Shown: positions 1-9,024 of the stretch, one piece after another | Position numbering within the stretch: the first letter of the stretch is position 1 | How the letters are laid out: each line of letters opens with the position of its first letter | Origin: Streptomyces malaysiense | GTDB lineage: Bacteria > Actinomycetota > Actinomycetes > Streptomycetales > Streptomycetaceae | Direction of reading: 5' to 3' | DNA: 64,000 nucleotides | Assembly: GCF_000980885.2 (NCBI RefSeq) | Contig: NZ_LBDA02000086.1 | Location: 1-64,000, forward strand | The notes under the pieces: model-generated | Database searches by the model: none | Seen by the model: only the letters and a program-made list of their open reading frames with translations | What the model was told of the DNA's origin: nothing | Made by a program: the position numbers and the translations under genes

Positions 1-439
1 GTCCCTGTCCGAGCGGCAAGTTACGTCCGAGCGGCAGGCCTTGTCCGGACGGCGCACGACGGCGGGGCGGCACGCCGTGCGCGCGGTGCCGCCAGGCGCC
101 AACCCCTCGGCCGGCACGCGGTGTTCGGTCGTCGGCGTGGCTCCGGACACCGGCTCCCGCCCCCCCCGGCCTCCCCCGACCGCTCCGCCCCGTACTCACC
201 AGGCACCCGTCAGCCACCAGGACCCACCGCCCGTGTCCATCCGGACGCGGCGAGTTGCGTCACTACGCCCCCTGCGCCACGCTGGTCTCACGTCACTCTG
301 GGTTTACCGGCGATAACGCTGCGAACCAGCCCGCCGGCCATCGACAGCAGGCGGCCGCTTTTCCGGGGGGCCTGCTGGATCCGTTGTTCTCCGTGTTCTT
401 CCGGTTCCGTTCCGGACCTCACACCGGGGAGTCGCAGCC
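1..439. other. no gene seen
   Basis: Nothing here looks like a gene. Several frames stay open, as expected at this GC content, but none combines a ribosome site, a start codon and a recognisable product. The first 59 bases hold a short tandem repeat, listed separately. The rest should contain the promoter of the ATP-binding protein that follows, but I cannot pick its -10 and -35 boxes with confidence. Confidence 0.5.
6..59. repeat. three imperfect 18-bp tandem units
   Basis: The unit TGTCCGAGCGGCAAGTTA starts at 6 and recurs at 24 (CGTCCGAGCGGCAGGCCT) and 42 (TGTCCGGACGGC...), decaying with distance. It lies at the window edge, so whether it extends upstream or belongs to a coding sequence is unknown. 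Confidence 0.5.
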
Positions 440-1042
440 GTGATCAGTCACCCAAGCAGGCACTGCACGGTGGAGCTCCAAGCCCTGCCGTCGCGGATCG
501 GCCAGGTCCGCAGAATCGTATCTGCGCAATTGCGCTACTGGCATCTGGACCCGTTGATAGACCGAGCCGCGCTCGGCGTGACGGAGTTGCTCAGCAACGT
601 CCACCGGCACGCCAGGCCCGACAAGTCGTGCACCGTCGAGCTGGAGCTGCGACCGGACCGGCTCACCGTGTCGGTACGCGACCACGATCCGCGATTGCCG
701 GTGCCGGCCGACGACGCCGGCATGGACGCGGAGGGCGGCACACCGCTCGCCACCTGCGGGCGGGGCCTCGCCATGGTCGCCGCGGTCAGCGAGAGCTGGG
801 GCGCGCGGCCGGACGGCGACAACGGCAAGGTCGTCTGGTTCACCCTGCCCGCGACGCCCGGCCTTCCGGCCCGCGTGCCGTACCGCACCCCGGAACACCG
901 GCCGGCAGCCGCCCCGGTCACGGCGGGCGCCGTCAGCGCCGCACCCTCCTCGGCCCCGCCACGCGCTCCGGTCCCGGCGGCGGCCACGACAGCCGCCGGC
1001 GGACAGCAACTGGCCGCGGCCCACTCGGTCGCGGCGGGCTGA
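440..1042 (+). CDS. ATP-binding anti-sigma-type regulator (HATPase_c, RsbW-like)
   Basis: A 200-residue protein with a histidine-kinase-like ATPase fold of the small serine kinase/anti-sigma type abundant in Streptomyces. The N box is visible as ELLSN (E49, N53) in TELLSNVHRHA. A G1-like DHDPRLP follows near residue 80 and the G2 box GRGLAMV near residue 110. After about residue 140 the chain becomes an Ala/Pro-rich tail that the family core does not need. The GTG start is preceded by GGGGAG at good spacing. Such proteins bind and may phosphorylate anti-anti-sigma partners. No partner lies beside it, so the target is unknown. Confidence 0.85.
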   Translation: MISHPSRHCTVELQALPSRIGQVRRIVSAQLRYWHLDPLIDRAALGVTELLSNVHRHARPDKSCTVELELRPDRLTVSVRDHDPRLPVPADDAGMDAEGGTPLATCGRGLAMVAAVSESWGARPDGDNGKVVWFTLPATPGLPARVPYRTPEHRPAAAPVTAGAVSAAPSSAPPRAPVPAAATTAAGGQQLAAAHSVAAG

Positions 1043-1178
1043 ACCAGACCCGGACCAGGCGCGCGATGTACGGCGAGCGGCGAACAACCGCCCGCCGTAC
1101 ACTCGCGCGTGCCGCGTTCACCCATGTCTTCCGTGTTCACAGGACGAGCGCTCATAGGACGAGCATCTCTGTATCTAC

Positions 1179-1192
1179 CAGTATGTACACTG
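1179..1192. promoter_or_regulatory. candidate TetR operator
   Basis: CAGT-ATGTAC-ACTG is a 14-bp inverted repeat (10 of 14 positions symmetrical) ending 5 nt before the ATG of the TetR gene. It lies in a locally AT-rich stretch, as expected for an autoregulatory operator. Assignment to this TetR is inference from position. Confidence 0.45.
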
Positions 1193-1197
1193 ATCTC

Positions 1198-1761
1198 ATG
1201 AGCACCTCCGAACGACTCATCGAGTCGACCCGCGACCTGCTCTGGGAGCGCGGCTACGTCGGCACCAGCCCCAAGGCGATCCTGGAGCGCGCCGGCGCGG
1301 GTCAGGGCAGCATGTACCACCACTTCAAGGGCAAGCCGGACCTCGCCCTGGCGGCGATCCGGCGGACCGCCGAGCAGTTGCGGGCGGCGGCCGAGCGCTC
1401 GCTGGAGGGCCCCGGCACGCCGTACGAGCGCATCGAGGCGTATCTGCGCCGCGAGCGCGAGGTACTGCGGGGGTGCCCGATCGGGCGGCTGACCATGGAC
1501 CCGGACGTGATCGCCAGCGACGAGCTGCGCGCGCCGGTCGACGAGACCCTCGCCCGGATCGGGGAGCTGCTCGCCGGGATCGTCGAAGAGGGCCAGCGGC
1601 AGGGGCAGTTCGCACCGGAACTGGACGCCGGGCGGATCGGCGCGACGATCCTCGCGACCGTTCAGGGCGGCTACGTGCTCGCCCGCGCCGCCGGCTCCCC
1701 GGCCGCCTTCGACACGGCCGTCGACGGTCTGCTCGCCCTCCTCGCGCCCCGAACCGCCTGA
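1198..1761 (+). CDS. TetR/AcrR family regulator
   Basis: A 187-residue regulator beginning MSTSERLIESTRDLLWERG. The helix-turn-helix lies at about residues 20-45 (GTSPKAILERAGAGQGSMYHHF), and the rest is the helical ligand-binding domain. The reading frame is open far upstream, but the ATG at 1198 fits the family N-terminus. The DUF4865 gene starts 17 nt after its stop, and a phosphotriesterase-family gene overlaps that one, so the three look like one unit repressed by this protein. Ligand unknown. Confidence 0.9.
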   Translation: MSTSERLIESTRDLLWERGYVGTSPKAILERAGAGQGSMYHHFKGKPDLALAAIRRTAEQLRAAAERSLEGPGTPYERIEAYLRREREVLRGCPIGRLTMDPDVIASDELRAPVDETLARIGELLAGIVEEGQRQGQFAPELDAGRIGATILATVQGGYVLARAAGSPAAFDTAVDGLLALLAPRTA

Positions 1762-1777
1762 GGATAGGGAGCACTTC

Positions 1778-2356
1778 ATGCATGCCATGCAGTACGAGGT
1801 GACGCTCCCCGCGGACTACGACACCGACATCATCCGTGCCCGTGTCGACCGCGTCGGGCATCTGCTGGACGAATGGGAGGGGCTCGGCCTCAAGGCGTAC
1901 CTGCTGCGGGAACGCGGTGTCCACGGCTCGCCGGTCAACCGGTACGCGCCGTTCTACCTGTGGCACACGGTGGAGAGCATGAACCGCTTCCTGTGGGGCG
2001 GCGCGTTCCAGCGCCTGGCCGATGACTTCGGGCGTCCGGCCGTGCGCGGGTGGACGGGGCTCGGCTACGCGGAGGGCACCGGCACCCGTGCCGCCTTCGC
2101 CGTACGGCATACACAGCCGGTCCCGGAAGGCGCCGACTTGACATCCCTGATGGCGGAAGCGGCAGGCGCGGCCGAGCGGTTGGCCGCCGAGGACGGTGCC
2201 GTGCTGGCCGCGACGGCCGCGGACCCGCACCGCTGGGAGCTGGTCCACTTCTCCCTCTGGGAACACGACACCCCCGAGGCCGAGGGCGAGCTCTACCAGG
2301 TGCTGCATCTGTCCGACCCCGGCCGCGGCCGGCTCCCGCGCGGGCGGCACTGGTGA
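1778..2356 (+). CDS. DUF4865 family protein
   Basis: A 192-residue protein of the DUF4865 family, recognised by its opening MHAMQYEVTLPADYDTDIIR and the LWHTVESMNRFLWGG segment. Function is unknown. The shape suggests a small alpha/beta (ferredoxin-like) protein without membrane segments. A ribosome site (ATAGGGAG) precedes the ATG. The gene lies between its likely TetR regulator and a phosphotriesterase homologue, whose GTG overlaps this gene's TGA (GTGA). That overlap predicts translational coupling and roughly equal amounts of the two proteins, so a joint role in handling a toxic or signalling ester/lactone is a reasonable guess only. Confidence 0.85.
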   Translation: MHAMQYEVTLPADYDTDIIRARVDRVGHLLDEWEGLGLKAYLLRERGVHGSPVNRYAPFYLWHTVESMNRFLWGGAFQRLADDFGRPAVRGWTGLGYAEGTGTRAAFAVRHTQPVPEGADLTSLMAEAAGAAERLAAEDGAVLAATAADPHRWELVHFSLWEHDTPEAEGELYQVLHLSDPGRGRLPRGRHW

Positions 2357-3255
2357 TCCGTACCGTCCTCGGCGACATCCACCCGCGGGAGCTGGGAGTG
2401 TGCGACGCGCACGACCACCTCTTCCTGCGCAGCGAGCGGTTGCCGGGCAGGGAACTGGACGACGCCGCCGCCGCGCGGGCCGAACTGGAGGCGTTCCGGG
2501 CCGCGGGCGGTGCCGCCGTCGTGCAGTGGACGCCGCACGGCATGGGCCGCCGCCCGGCCGACCTCGCGGCCCTGTCCCGGGCGACCGGAGTGCACCTGGT
2601 GTGCGCGACGGGACTGCACCAAGCGCCGCATGTGTCACCGGAGTTGCTTGCGGGGCTGCGCGGCCGGCTGGCCGAGGTCTTCGTCACCGAGCTGACCGAG
2701 GGCATCGGCACCACGGGGGTGCGGGCCGGGCTGATCAAGGTGGCCGGCGGCTTCCACACGCTCGACGCGCACGCCCGCTGGACGATGGCCGCGGCCGCCG
2801 AGGCGCAGCACTCGACCGGTGCGCCCATCGCCGTCCACCTGGAGCTGGGCACCGGCGCCCTCGACGTACTCGACCTGCTCTGCGGCGAGTTGGGGGTGCC
2901 CGGTGACCGGGTGATCCTCGGCCATCTGAACCGCTTCCCCGACCCGGTGACGCAGCGGCAGGCCGCCGCGTCCGGCTGCTGGCTCGCCTTCGACGGCCCC
3001 TCGCGCGCCCATCACGCCACCGACTGGCGGACCCCGGCCGGCGTCCGCGCCCTCGCGGAGGCCGGCTTCGGCGACCGCCTGCTGCTCGGGGGCGACACGG
3101 TCACCGCCGGGGCGCGCTCGGTCGACGGCGGGCCCGGGATGCCGTACCTGCTGCGGCGCCTGCGCCCCCGTCTGGCGGCGGAGTTGGGCACGGAGCTGGT
3201 CGCCCGGATCCTCACCGAGCACCCGGGCAGGGCCTTCTCGGCCGACTGGGCGTGA
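2353..3255 (+). CDS. phosphotriesterase-family metal hydrolase
   Basis: A 300-residue amidohydrolase of the phosphotriesterase/lactonase family. The binuclear metal site is complete: H20 and H22 in AHDH, the bridging lysine K129 (GLIKVAGG), H162 (VHLELGTG), H191 (ILGHLNR) and the catalytic D248 (LLLGGDT). The family hydrolyses organophosphates, acyl-homoserine lactones or other lactones, and the sequence does not say which. The GTG start overlaps the DUF4865 stop by 3 nt, so translation is probably coupled. No signal peptide, so cytoplasmic. Confidence 0.88.
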   Translation: MIRTVLGDIHPRELGVCDAHDHLFLRSERLPGRELDDAAAARAELEAFRAAGGAAVVQWTPHGMGRRPADLAALSRATGVHLVCATGLHQAPHVSPELLAGLRGRLAEVFVTELTEGIGTTGVRAGLIKVAGGFHTLDAHARWTMAAAAEAQHSTGAPIAVHLELGTGALDVLDLLCGELGVPGDRVILGHLNRFPDPVTQRQAAASGCWLAFDGPSRAHHATDWRTPAGVRALAEAGFGDRLLLGGDTVTAGARSVDGGPGMPYLLRRLRPRLAAELGTELVARILTEHPGRAFSADWA

Positions 3256-3399
3256 GAGGCGGGGCACCGGCGCCGGCCTGACGTCACCACGCCACGAGCG
3301 GATCGCCGTCACCGCGTACGGGAACGTGCCGGGCCGCCCCGCCCGGCCGGTCCGGTGCCGCGGCCGAGCGGCGGGCGTGGCTCCCCCTGCCGAGGGTGG

Positions 3400-4638
3400 T
3401 CAGCGCAGTGCGGCCAGCGGGTCGTCCAGGACCGGCTGCCAGGCCAGTTCGGCGGCGCCGACCAGGCTGTTGTGGTCGAGGGTGCACGGGAGGATCGGGA
3501 CACCGCCGCTCTGGCCCCACAGGCTGCGGTCGGCGACCACGGCGCGCAGCCGGCTCGGGTCGGCGTCCAGCAGGGTGCGGTGGAGGCCGCCGAGGATGAT
3601 CCGGTCGGGGTTGAGGATGTTGACGAGACCGGCGAGTCCGAGGCCGAGCCGGTCGATCAGGGCCTCGGCGGCGCGGCGTACGGCGGGGTCGTCGTACCGG
3701 GTGCGCAGCAGGTCGTCGGCCTGCTTCAGGAGCGACACCTCGGGGCCGGGCGTACGGCCCGCCTCCACGAGCAGCGCCAGTGGGTCGGCCTCGACGTCCA
3801 GGCAGCCCCGGCCGCCGCAGTGACAGGGGCGGCCCTCGGGGTTGACGGTGAGGTGGCCGACCTCCAGGGCGAGTCCCGAACTGCCGGTGTGCAGACGGCC
3901 GTCGAGGACGAGTGCTCCGCCGACGCCCCGGTGCCCGGTGGCCACGCACAGCAGGTCGCGGGCGCCCCGGCCCGCGCCGTGCCGGTGTTCGGCGAGCGCC
4001 GCGAGGTTGACGTCGTTGCCGGTGAACGCGGGCCCCGGGATGCCCGCCGCGCGCACGCGCTCCTCGAAGAGACGGCGGACCGGCGCCCCGACGGGCCAGG
4101 CCAGGTGCAGGGGGTTGAGGGCGAGGCCGTCGGGCTGGGCGACGGCGGACGGCACGGCGAGCCCGGCGCCGACACAGCGACGGCCGGTGGTGCGCAGCAG
4201 TTCCGCGCCCGCCTCGACCACCGAGCCGAGCACCTTCGCCGGGTCCGCGGCCACGGTCTCGCAGCCGGGCGCGGTGGCCACGATCCGGCCGCCGAGACCG
4301 ACCAGCGCGGCCCTGAACCCGTCCGCGTGCACCTGCGCGGCCAGCGCCACCGGGCCTTCCTCGGCGACGTCGAGCCGGTGCGAGGGTCGGCCCTGGGAGC
4401 CGGCCGCCGCGGCGGGGCGGGCGTCCACCCGGATCAGGCCGAGGGCCTCCAGCTCGGCGGCGACCGCGCCGGCCGTCGCCCGGGTGACGCCGAGTTCGGC
4501 GGTGAGCACCGCGCGGGTCGGCGCCCGCCCGGTGTGCACCAGCTCCAGCGCGGGACCGAGCGCGCCCCGCCCCCGGTCCAGCCGCGCCCTCGTGGTGGTC
4601 CTCTCCCCCGCCGCCCGGGGTTCCGCCTTGCCGCTCAT
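3400..4638 (-). CDS. ROK family transcriptional regulator
   Basis: A 412-residue ROK protein with an N-terminal winged helix (about residues 15-75, TRAVLTAELGVTRATAGAVAAELEALG read in two parts) followed by the sugar-kinase-like ROK domain. The structural zinc motif appears as CHCGGRGCLDVEA. ROK repressors usually sense a sugar or sugar phosphate. I chose the ATG at 4638 because GGGAGAC precedes it, though the frame continues upstream. No sugar gene is adjacent, so its regulon is unclear. It is convergent with the phosphotriesterase gene and upstream of nothing obvious. Confidence 0.88.
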   Translation of the reverse strand: MSGKAEPRAAGERTTTRARLDRGRGALGPALELVHTGRAPTRAVLTAELGVTRATAGAVAAELEALGLIRVDARPAAAAGSQGRPSHRLDVAEEGPVALAAQVHADGFRAALVGLGGRIVATAPGCETVAADPAKVLGSVVEAGAELLRTTGRRCVGAGLAVPSAVAQPDGLALNPLHLAWPVGAPVRRLFEERVRAAGIPGPAFTGNDVNLAALAEHRHGAGRGARDLLCVATGHRGVGGALVLDGRLHTGSSGLALEVGHLTVNPEGRPCHCGGRGCLDVEADPLALLVEAGRTPGPEVSLLKQADDLLRTRYDDPAVRRAAEALIDRLGLGLAGLVNILNPDRIILGGLHRTLLDADPSRLRAVVADRSLWGQSGGVPILPCTLDHNSLVGAAELAWQPVLDDPLAALR

Positions 4639-4685
4639 GAGGGCGAGTCTCCCATGATCCGCATCGCTCGTGGCCCGTGCCGCCG

Positions 4686-5417
4686 TCACAGCCCGCTCAC
4701 CCGCAGCGTGAGGTTCAGCCGCCCGGCCAGCCCGAGCCAGGGCGGTGCCGTGCCCGGGTGGACGCGAGGCACCCCGTGATAGGCGGCGCGGGCGGGGCCG
4801 CCGAAGACGAACAGGTCGCCGCTGCGCAGTTCGACGTCGGTGTACGGCCGGGTCCGCGTCCCCGTGTTGCCGAAGCGGAAGACGCAGCTGTCGCCGAGGC
4901 TCAGCGAGACCACCGGTGCGTCGGCCCGCTCCTCGCTGTCGCGGTGCATGCCCATGCGGGCGGCGCCGTCGTAGAAGTTGATCAGCGCGATGTCGTACGG
5001 CGCGCCGGGTACGGCCTCCGCGCCGAGCGCGTCGGCCACCGCGCGCCGGGCCACCTCGTCGAGCCACCCCGGGAAGGGCTTGACCGGGGCGCCGTCGCCG
5101 TCGGCGGCCGTCGGGGTGTACGCGTAGGGGTACTGGTGCAGGCCGGGGCAACCGGGGTTGTCCCGTACGGGCCGTCCGCAGGCGGGGCAGGCGCGCACGA
5201 CGCCCCAGTGCAGGCCGAGGCAGACCTGGCGGGCGGTCATGGTGCCGCCGCCCGGGGTGCGCACGGTGCGCAGCCCGGCCGGGGGCCGCGCCCAGTCCCG
5301 GCAGGCGGCGAGGAGTTCACGCTGCCGCCCGGCCGGCAGCCAGTCCGGGACGTGCGCGGCGCCCGGCGCGATCCGCGCGCGCTCCCTGGGGAACAGTTCC
5401 GCGTCCACGTCCCCCAT
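4686..5417 (-). CDS. alkB: AlkB-type 2-oxoglutarate/Fe(II) dioxygenase
   Basis: A 243-residue AlkB-family demethylase that reverses alkyl damage such as 1-methyladenine and 3-methylcytosine by oxidation. The iron-binding HxD is in MGMHRDSEE and the distal histidine in AAYHGVPRV. The 2-oxoglutarate-binding arginines are in GRLNLTLRVSGL at the C-terminus. A cysteine-bearing insert (CLGLHWG...CPACGRPVRDNPGC) is unusual compared with E. coli AlkB and could bind zinc. The gene lies between ROK and MFS genes on the same strand with small gaps (47 and 6 nt). Confidence 0.85.
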   Translation of the reverse strand: MGDVDAELFPRERARIAPGAAHVPDWLPAGRQRELLAACRDWARPPAGLRTVRTPGGGTMTARQVCLGLHWGVVRACPACGRPVRDNPGCPGLHQYPYAYTPTAADGDGAPVKPFPGWLDEVARRAVADALGAEAVPGAPYDIALINFYDGAARMGMHRDSEERADAPVVSLSLGDSCVFRFGNTGTRTRPYTDVELRSGDLFVFGGPARAAYHGVPRVHPGTAPPWLGLAGRLNLTLRVSGL

Positions 5418-5423
5418 CCTCCC

Positions 5424-6656
5424 TCACGGGGCCCTCCGCCAGCTGAGGATCCACCCCGCGGTCAGCACCGCCGCGGCGCCGGCGAGTGCCATCGCGGCAC
5501 CCGTTCCGAGGCCCTCGGCCACCGGGCCGAAGCAGGCCGGGCCGACGCCCTGGAGCGTCATGTTGCCGGAGCCGAGCAGTCCGAAGGCCTGGCCCTGGCC
5601 GTCCCGCGGCAGGGCGGCCAGGAAGGGCCGCTGCAGGCCGAGCCCGTAGGCGAAGCCGGAGCCGGTGAGCAGCAGCAGACCGCACGAGACGCCCGCGCCG
5701 GGCCCGGCGGCGAAGCCGGCCAGCGGCAGCCCCAGCAGAACCACCAACGGGACGACCAGCCGCTCCCGGGTGGACGGCCGCAGCAGCCGGCCCACCAGCA
5801 GGTCGCCGATCAGCATGCCGACCGGCAGACAGCCCATCAGCACCGCGTACCAGCCGGGCGCGAAGTGCCGTCCGCCCGCGTAGGCGACGATCAGTCCCTC
5901 CGCACCCGCCACGAACGCGGACGGCAGCCACTGGGCCAGCATGAGGCGCCGTACCGTACGCCCGCGCAGCAGCAGACCGGCGCCGCGCAGGCTGTCCCGG
6001 ACGGCGCCGCCCCGGGCTGCGCCGGAGGTGACGCCGGACGCTCCCGGCTCCAGCCGGGGCAGCCGCAGGCGGACGGCGAGCGCGCAGCCGAGGTGGAGCG
6101 CGGCGCTCACCGCGAGCGCCCGGTGGGCGCCGAGCACGGCGACGGCCGCGCCGCCCAGGGCCAGGCCGGCCAGCTGCGCGCCGGAGGAGGCGATGTTGTT
6201 CAGGGAGCGGCCAAGTACATAGGCGTCGCCTTCCAGCCACTGCGCGACCAGCCGGCTCGACGCACCACTGAACAGCGGGGTGGCGAGGGCGATCAGGGCC
6301 ACGACGGCGAGGCTCGCCGCGATCGGCATCCGTACCAGGGCGAGCGGCAGGGCGGCGGCGCACTCCAGCGCGTAGCCGCCTGCGATGAGCGCGCGGGGCG
6401 GCAGCCGGTCGGCCAGTGAGCCGAGCAGCAGCGAGCCGAACAGCTGCGGAAGGAAGCTGATGCCGAAGGCCAGCGCGCTGAACAGCGCGGAGCCGGTGGC
6501 GGTGAAGACCAGCACCGAGAACGTGGTGATCCGCAGCGAGTCCGCGGTGACCGCGACGGCGCGGGTCGTGAAGAGCAGCCGGAAGCGCGGCTCGGCCAGC
6601 ACCTCCCGGTAGGTGGCACGGTGGTCGCCCTGCGCGGGCTCGGCGGTTGTGGTCAC
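5424..6656 (-). CDS. MFS transporter
   Basis: A 410-residue major facilitator with about 11-12 hydrophobic segments. Loop motifs include GSLADRLPPRALIAGG between TM2 and TM3. It is probably an exporter of unknown substrate. I take the GTG at 6656 (VTTTAEPAQG) as start. The open frame runs further upstream but into the divergent ArsR-type gene. The divergent regulator starts 88 nt away, so the pair is likely one regulatory unit. AlkB follows 6 nt downstream and may be cotranscribed. Confidence 0.85.
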   Translation of the reverse strand: MTTTAEPAQGDHRATYREVLAEPRFRLLFTTRAVAVTADSLRITTFSVLVFTATGSALFSALAFGISFLPQLFGSLLLGSLADRLPPRALIAGGYALECAAALPLALVRMPIAASLAVVALIALATPLFSGASSRLVAQWLEGDAYVLGRSLNNIASSGAQLAGLALGGAAVAVLGAHRALAVSAALHLGCALAVRLRLPRLEPGASGVTSGAARGGAVRDSLRGAGLLLRGRTVRRLMLAQWLPSAFVAGAEGLIVAYAGGRHFAPGWYAVLMGCLPVGMLIGDLLVGRLLRPSTRERLVVPLVVLLGLPLAGFAAGPGAGVSCGLLLLTGSGFAYGLGLQRPFLAALPRDGQGQAFGLLGSGNMTLQGVGPACFGPVAEGLGTGAAMALAGAAAVLTAGWILSWRRAP

Positions 6657-6744
6657 GCGGGACAGCCTCGGCTGCGCCCTTTCCGGTCGCCAATGGTTCG
6701 TCCCTGGACGAATCCGGGCGGGCGCCGCGCGGTAGCGTGACGCG

Positions 6745-7731
6745 GTGCTCCGCTTCGAAGTCCGTGTCGATGATCTGCTGCGCAGCCGGTTCGCGCTGTC
6801 GCCGGCGATGGAGCTCTCCGCGCTGCTGCGTTCGCTGGCCGGCTGGAACCGGCCGCTGCCGCGCGCCTGGGCGGCCCGGCTCGGGCCGGCCTGGGAACGG
6901 TTGCGCCGCGAGACCGAGCTGGACGCCGTCCTTGCCCTGCACACCGCGCGGTCCGGCGCCGACTTCGTCGCCCCGCCCCCGCGCGGCCTCAGCCAGACCT
7001 GGGCGGACGACCTCGCCGCGATCCGGGCCACCCCGCCGGCCGCGGCCCGCCGCGAGCTCGCCGCCGCCGCGAACCGGCCGGCCGCACGCGATCCCCGGGT
7101 ACGCGCGGTGCTGGACTCGGCGGACGCCGTCCCCCGGATCGCCGAGGCGATGGACCGTGCCTGGCGGGAGCTGCTCGCCGCGGACTGGCCGCAGCTGCGC
7201 GCGATCTGCGAGCGCGACGTCGTACACCGGGTGGGTGTGATCGGCGAGCACGGCTGGGCCACGGCCATCGAGAGCCTGCACCCGGGCATCGCCTGGCGCG
7301 CCGACGGTATCGAGCTCGGCTTCTTCCTCCGGGGCGGCACGGTCCGGCTGGTCGGGGACGGGCTCCTGCTGATCCCCTCGGTCTGCGTCGGGCCCTCCGT
7401 CGCCGCCCATCTGGAGGACCCCTGGCCCAGGACCCTGGTCTACCCCGCCCGTGGCACCGCGGCCCTGTGGGGCGAGCAGGAGACCGCGCCCGGTCCGGAC
7501 GCGCTGGCCGCGCTCGTCGGCCGGGCGCGGGCCCGGCTGCTGGTGGCGCTGGACGCCCCGGCCAGCACCAGCCATCTCGCCCGCACCCTCGCCATGGCGC
7601 CGGGGGCGGTGGGCGATCATCTCGCCGTCCTGCGCGCGGCGGGGCTGCTCGTCCGCGCGCGCTCCGGACGGTCGGTGCTCTACCGGCGCACCCCGCTCGG
7701 CGAGGCGCTGGTGGGCGGCGGTCCGGGCTGA
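6745..7731 (+). CDS. ArsR-type winged-helix regulator with N-terminal DUF5937-like domain
   Basis: A 328-residue protein. The C-terminal 90 residues hold an ArsR-like winged helix (DAPASTSHLARTLAMAPGAVGDHLAVLRAAGLLVRAR). The N-terminal 220 residues match the DUF5937 type that accompanies such helices in actinomycetes. It is divergent from an MFS gene and probably controls it. The GTG follows TAGCGT (6733-6738) by 6 nt and has no ribosome site, so the mRNA is probably leaderless. Confidence 0.82.
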   Translation: MLRFEVRVDDLLRSRFALSPAMELSALLRSLAGWNRPLPRAWAARLGPAWERLRRETELDAVLALHTARSGADFVAPPPRGLSQTWADDLAAIRATPPAAARRELAAAANRPAARDPRVRAVLDSADAVPRIAEAMDRAWRELLAADWPQLRAICERDVVHRVGVIGEHGWATAIESLHPGIAWRADGIELGFFLRGGTVRLVGDGLLLIPSVCVGPSVAAHLEDPWPRTLVYPARGTAALWGEQETAPGPDALAALVGRARARLLVALDAPASTSHLARTLAMAPGAVGDHLAVLRAAGLLVRARSGRSVLYRRTPLGEALVGGGPG

Positions 7732-7878
7732 GGGGCGCGGACCGGCGCCCCGCCGGTTCCGGGGCACGGGCGCAAGCCGGCGAGCGGTCGTTCCCGGTGA
7801 CCGCCTCTTGTCCGAGAAGCCCCCATGGAGCACCGGCCGTACGGGCTCTGATCTGCGGTTCCGCTAGCCTGGAGCGCG

Positions 7879-9024
7879 ATGAGCGACCGTATGACGACAC
7901 CGTGGGGCGAGGCCGAGCTGTCCCGCTTCCCCGAGGACCCCCGCGACCGGCTGCGTGCCTGGGACGCGTCCGACACGTATCTGCTGCGCCACCTGGCGGA
8001 GGAGAACGTGCCGCTGACCGGCGAGGTGGTGGTGTTCGGGGACCGCTGGGGCGCGCTGGTGACGGCGCTGGCGGAACACCGGCCGACGCAGATCACCGAC
8101 TCGTTCCTCGGCCAGGAGGCGAGCCGTGCCAACCTGGCGCGGGCCGGTGTCGAACCGGGCGCGGTGCCGCTGCTGACCACCCAGGACGAGCCGCCCGAGC
8201 GGGTGGACGTGCTGCTGGTGCGGGTGCCGAAGAGCCTGGCGCTGCTGGAGGACCAGTTGCTGCGGCTGGCGCCCGCCGTGCACCCGGGCACGGTGGTGAT
8301 CGGCACCGGCATGGTGAAGGAGATCCACACCTCCACGCTTCAGCTCTTCGAGCGGATCCTCGGCCCGACCCGGACGTCGCTGGCCAGGCAGAAGGCCCGG
8401 CTGATCTTCTGCACCCCCGACCCGGCGACAGAGCGGCCCGCCAACCCGTGGCCGTACCGCTACGACCTCCCGGCCGGTGTCGGCGCGATCTCCGGCCGCC
8501 CGGTGGTCAACCACGCGGGCGTCTTCTGCGCGGACCGGCTGGACATCGGCACCCGTTTCCTGCTCCAGCACCTGCCCGGCCCCGGCCCGGCCCGGGTGGT
8601 GGACCTCGGCTGCGGCAACGGCGTGGTCGGTACGGCGGTGGCGCTGGCCGACCCGGCGGCCGAAGTGCTGTTCGTGGACGAGTCGTTCCAGGCGGTGGCC
8701 GCCGCGGAGGCCACCTACAAGGCCAACGGGGTGCCGGGACACGCCGAGTTCCGGGTGGGCGACGGGCTCGCCGGGGTGGCGCCGGACAGCGTGGACCTCG
8801 TCCTGAACAACCCTCCGTTCCACTCGCACCAGGCGACGACGGACGCGACCGCGCGGCGGATGTTCACCGGCGCGCGGCGCGCACTGCGGGCGGGCGGTGA
8901 GCTGTGGGTGATCGGCAACCGGCACCTGGGCTACCACATCACCCTGAAGCGGGTGTTCGGCAACTGCGAACTGGTCGCCAGCGATCCGAAGTTCGTACTG
9001 CTGAAGGCGGTCAGGAAGGCATAG
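7879..9024 (+). CDS. RlmG/RsmC-like class I rRNA methyltransferase
   Basis: A 381-residue SAM-dependent methyltransferase. The N-terminal half is a degenerate methyltransferase-like domain (FGDRWGALVTAL), and the C-terminal half has the SAM motif VVDLGCGNGVVG and the catalytic NNPPFHSH. That duplicated layout is typical of RlmG and RsmC, which make N2-methylguanine in 23S or 16S rRNA; RlmG is the closer match. TAGCCT ends 8 nt before the ATG; GGAG in the gap could serve instead as a ribosome site. Its 3' end overlaps the convergent aldolase gene by 14 bp. Confidence 0.82.
   Translation: MSDRMTTPWGEAELSRFPEDPRDRLRAWDASDTYLLRHLAEENVPLTGEVVVFGDRWGALVTALAEHRPTQITDSFLGQEASRANLARAGVEPGAVPLLTTQDEPPERVDVLLVRVPKSLALLEDQLLRLAPAVHPGTVVIGTGMVKEIHTSTLQLFERILGPTRTSLARQKARLIFCTPDPATERPANPWPYRYDLPAGVGAISGRPVVNHAGVFCADRLDIGTRFLLQHLPGPGPARVVDLGCGNGVVGTAVALADPAAEVLFVDESFQAVAAAEATYKANGVPGHAEFRVGDGLAGVAPDSVDLVLNNPPFHSHQATTDATARRMFTGARRALRAGGELWVIGNRHLGYHITLKRVFGNCELVASDPKFVLLKAVRKA

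Noticed and set aside
3355-6419. Long plus-strand open frames opposite the ROK, AlkB and MFS genes
   Set aside because: They are antisense shadows created by G/C third positions. They lack start signals and family features, while the minus-strand frames encode complete known proteins.
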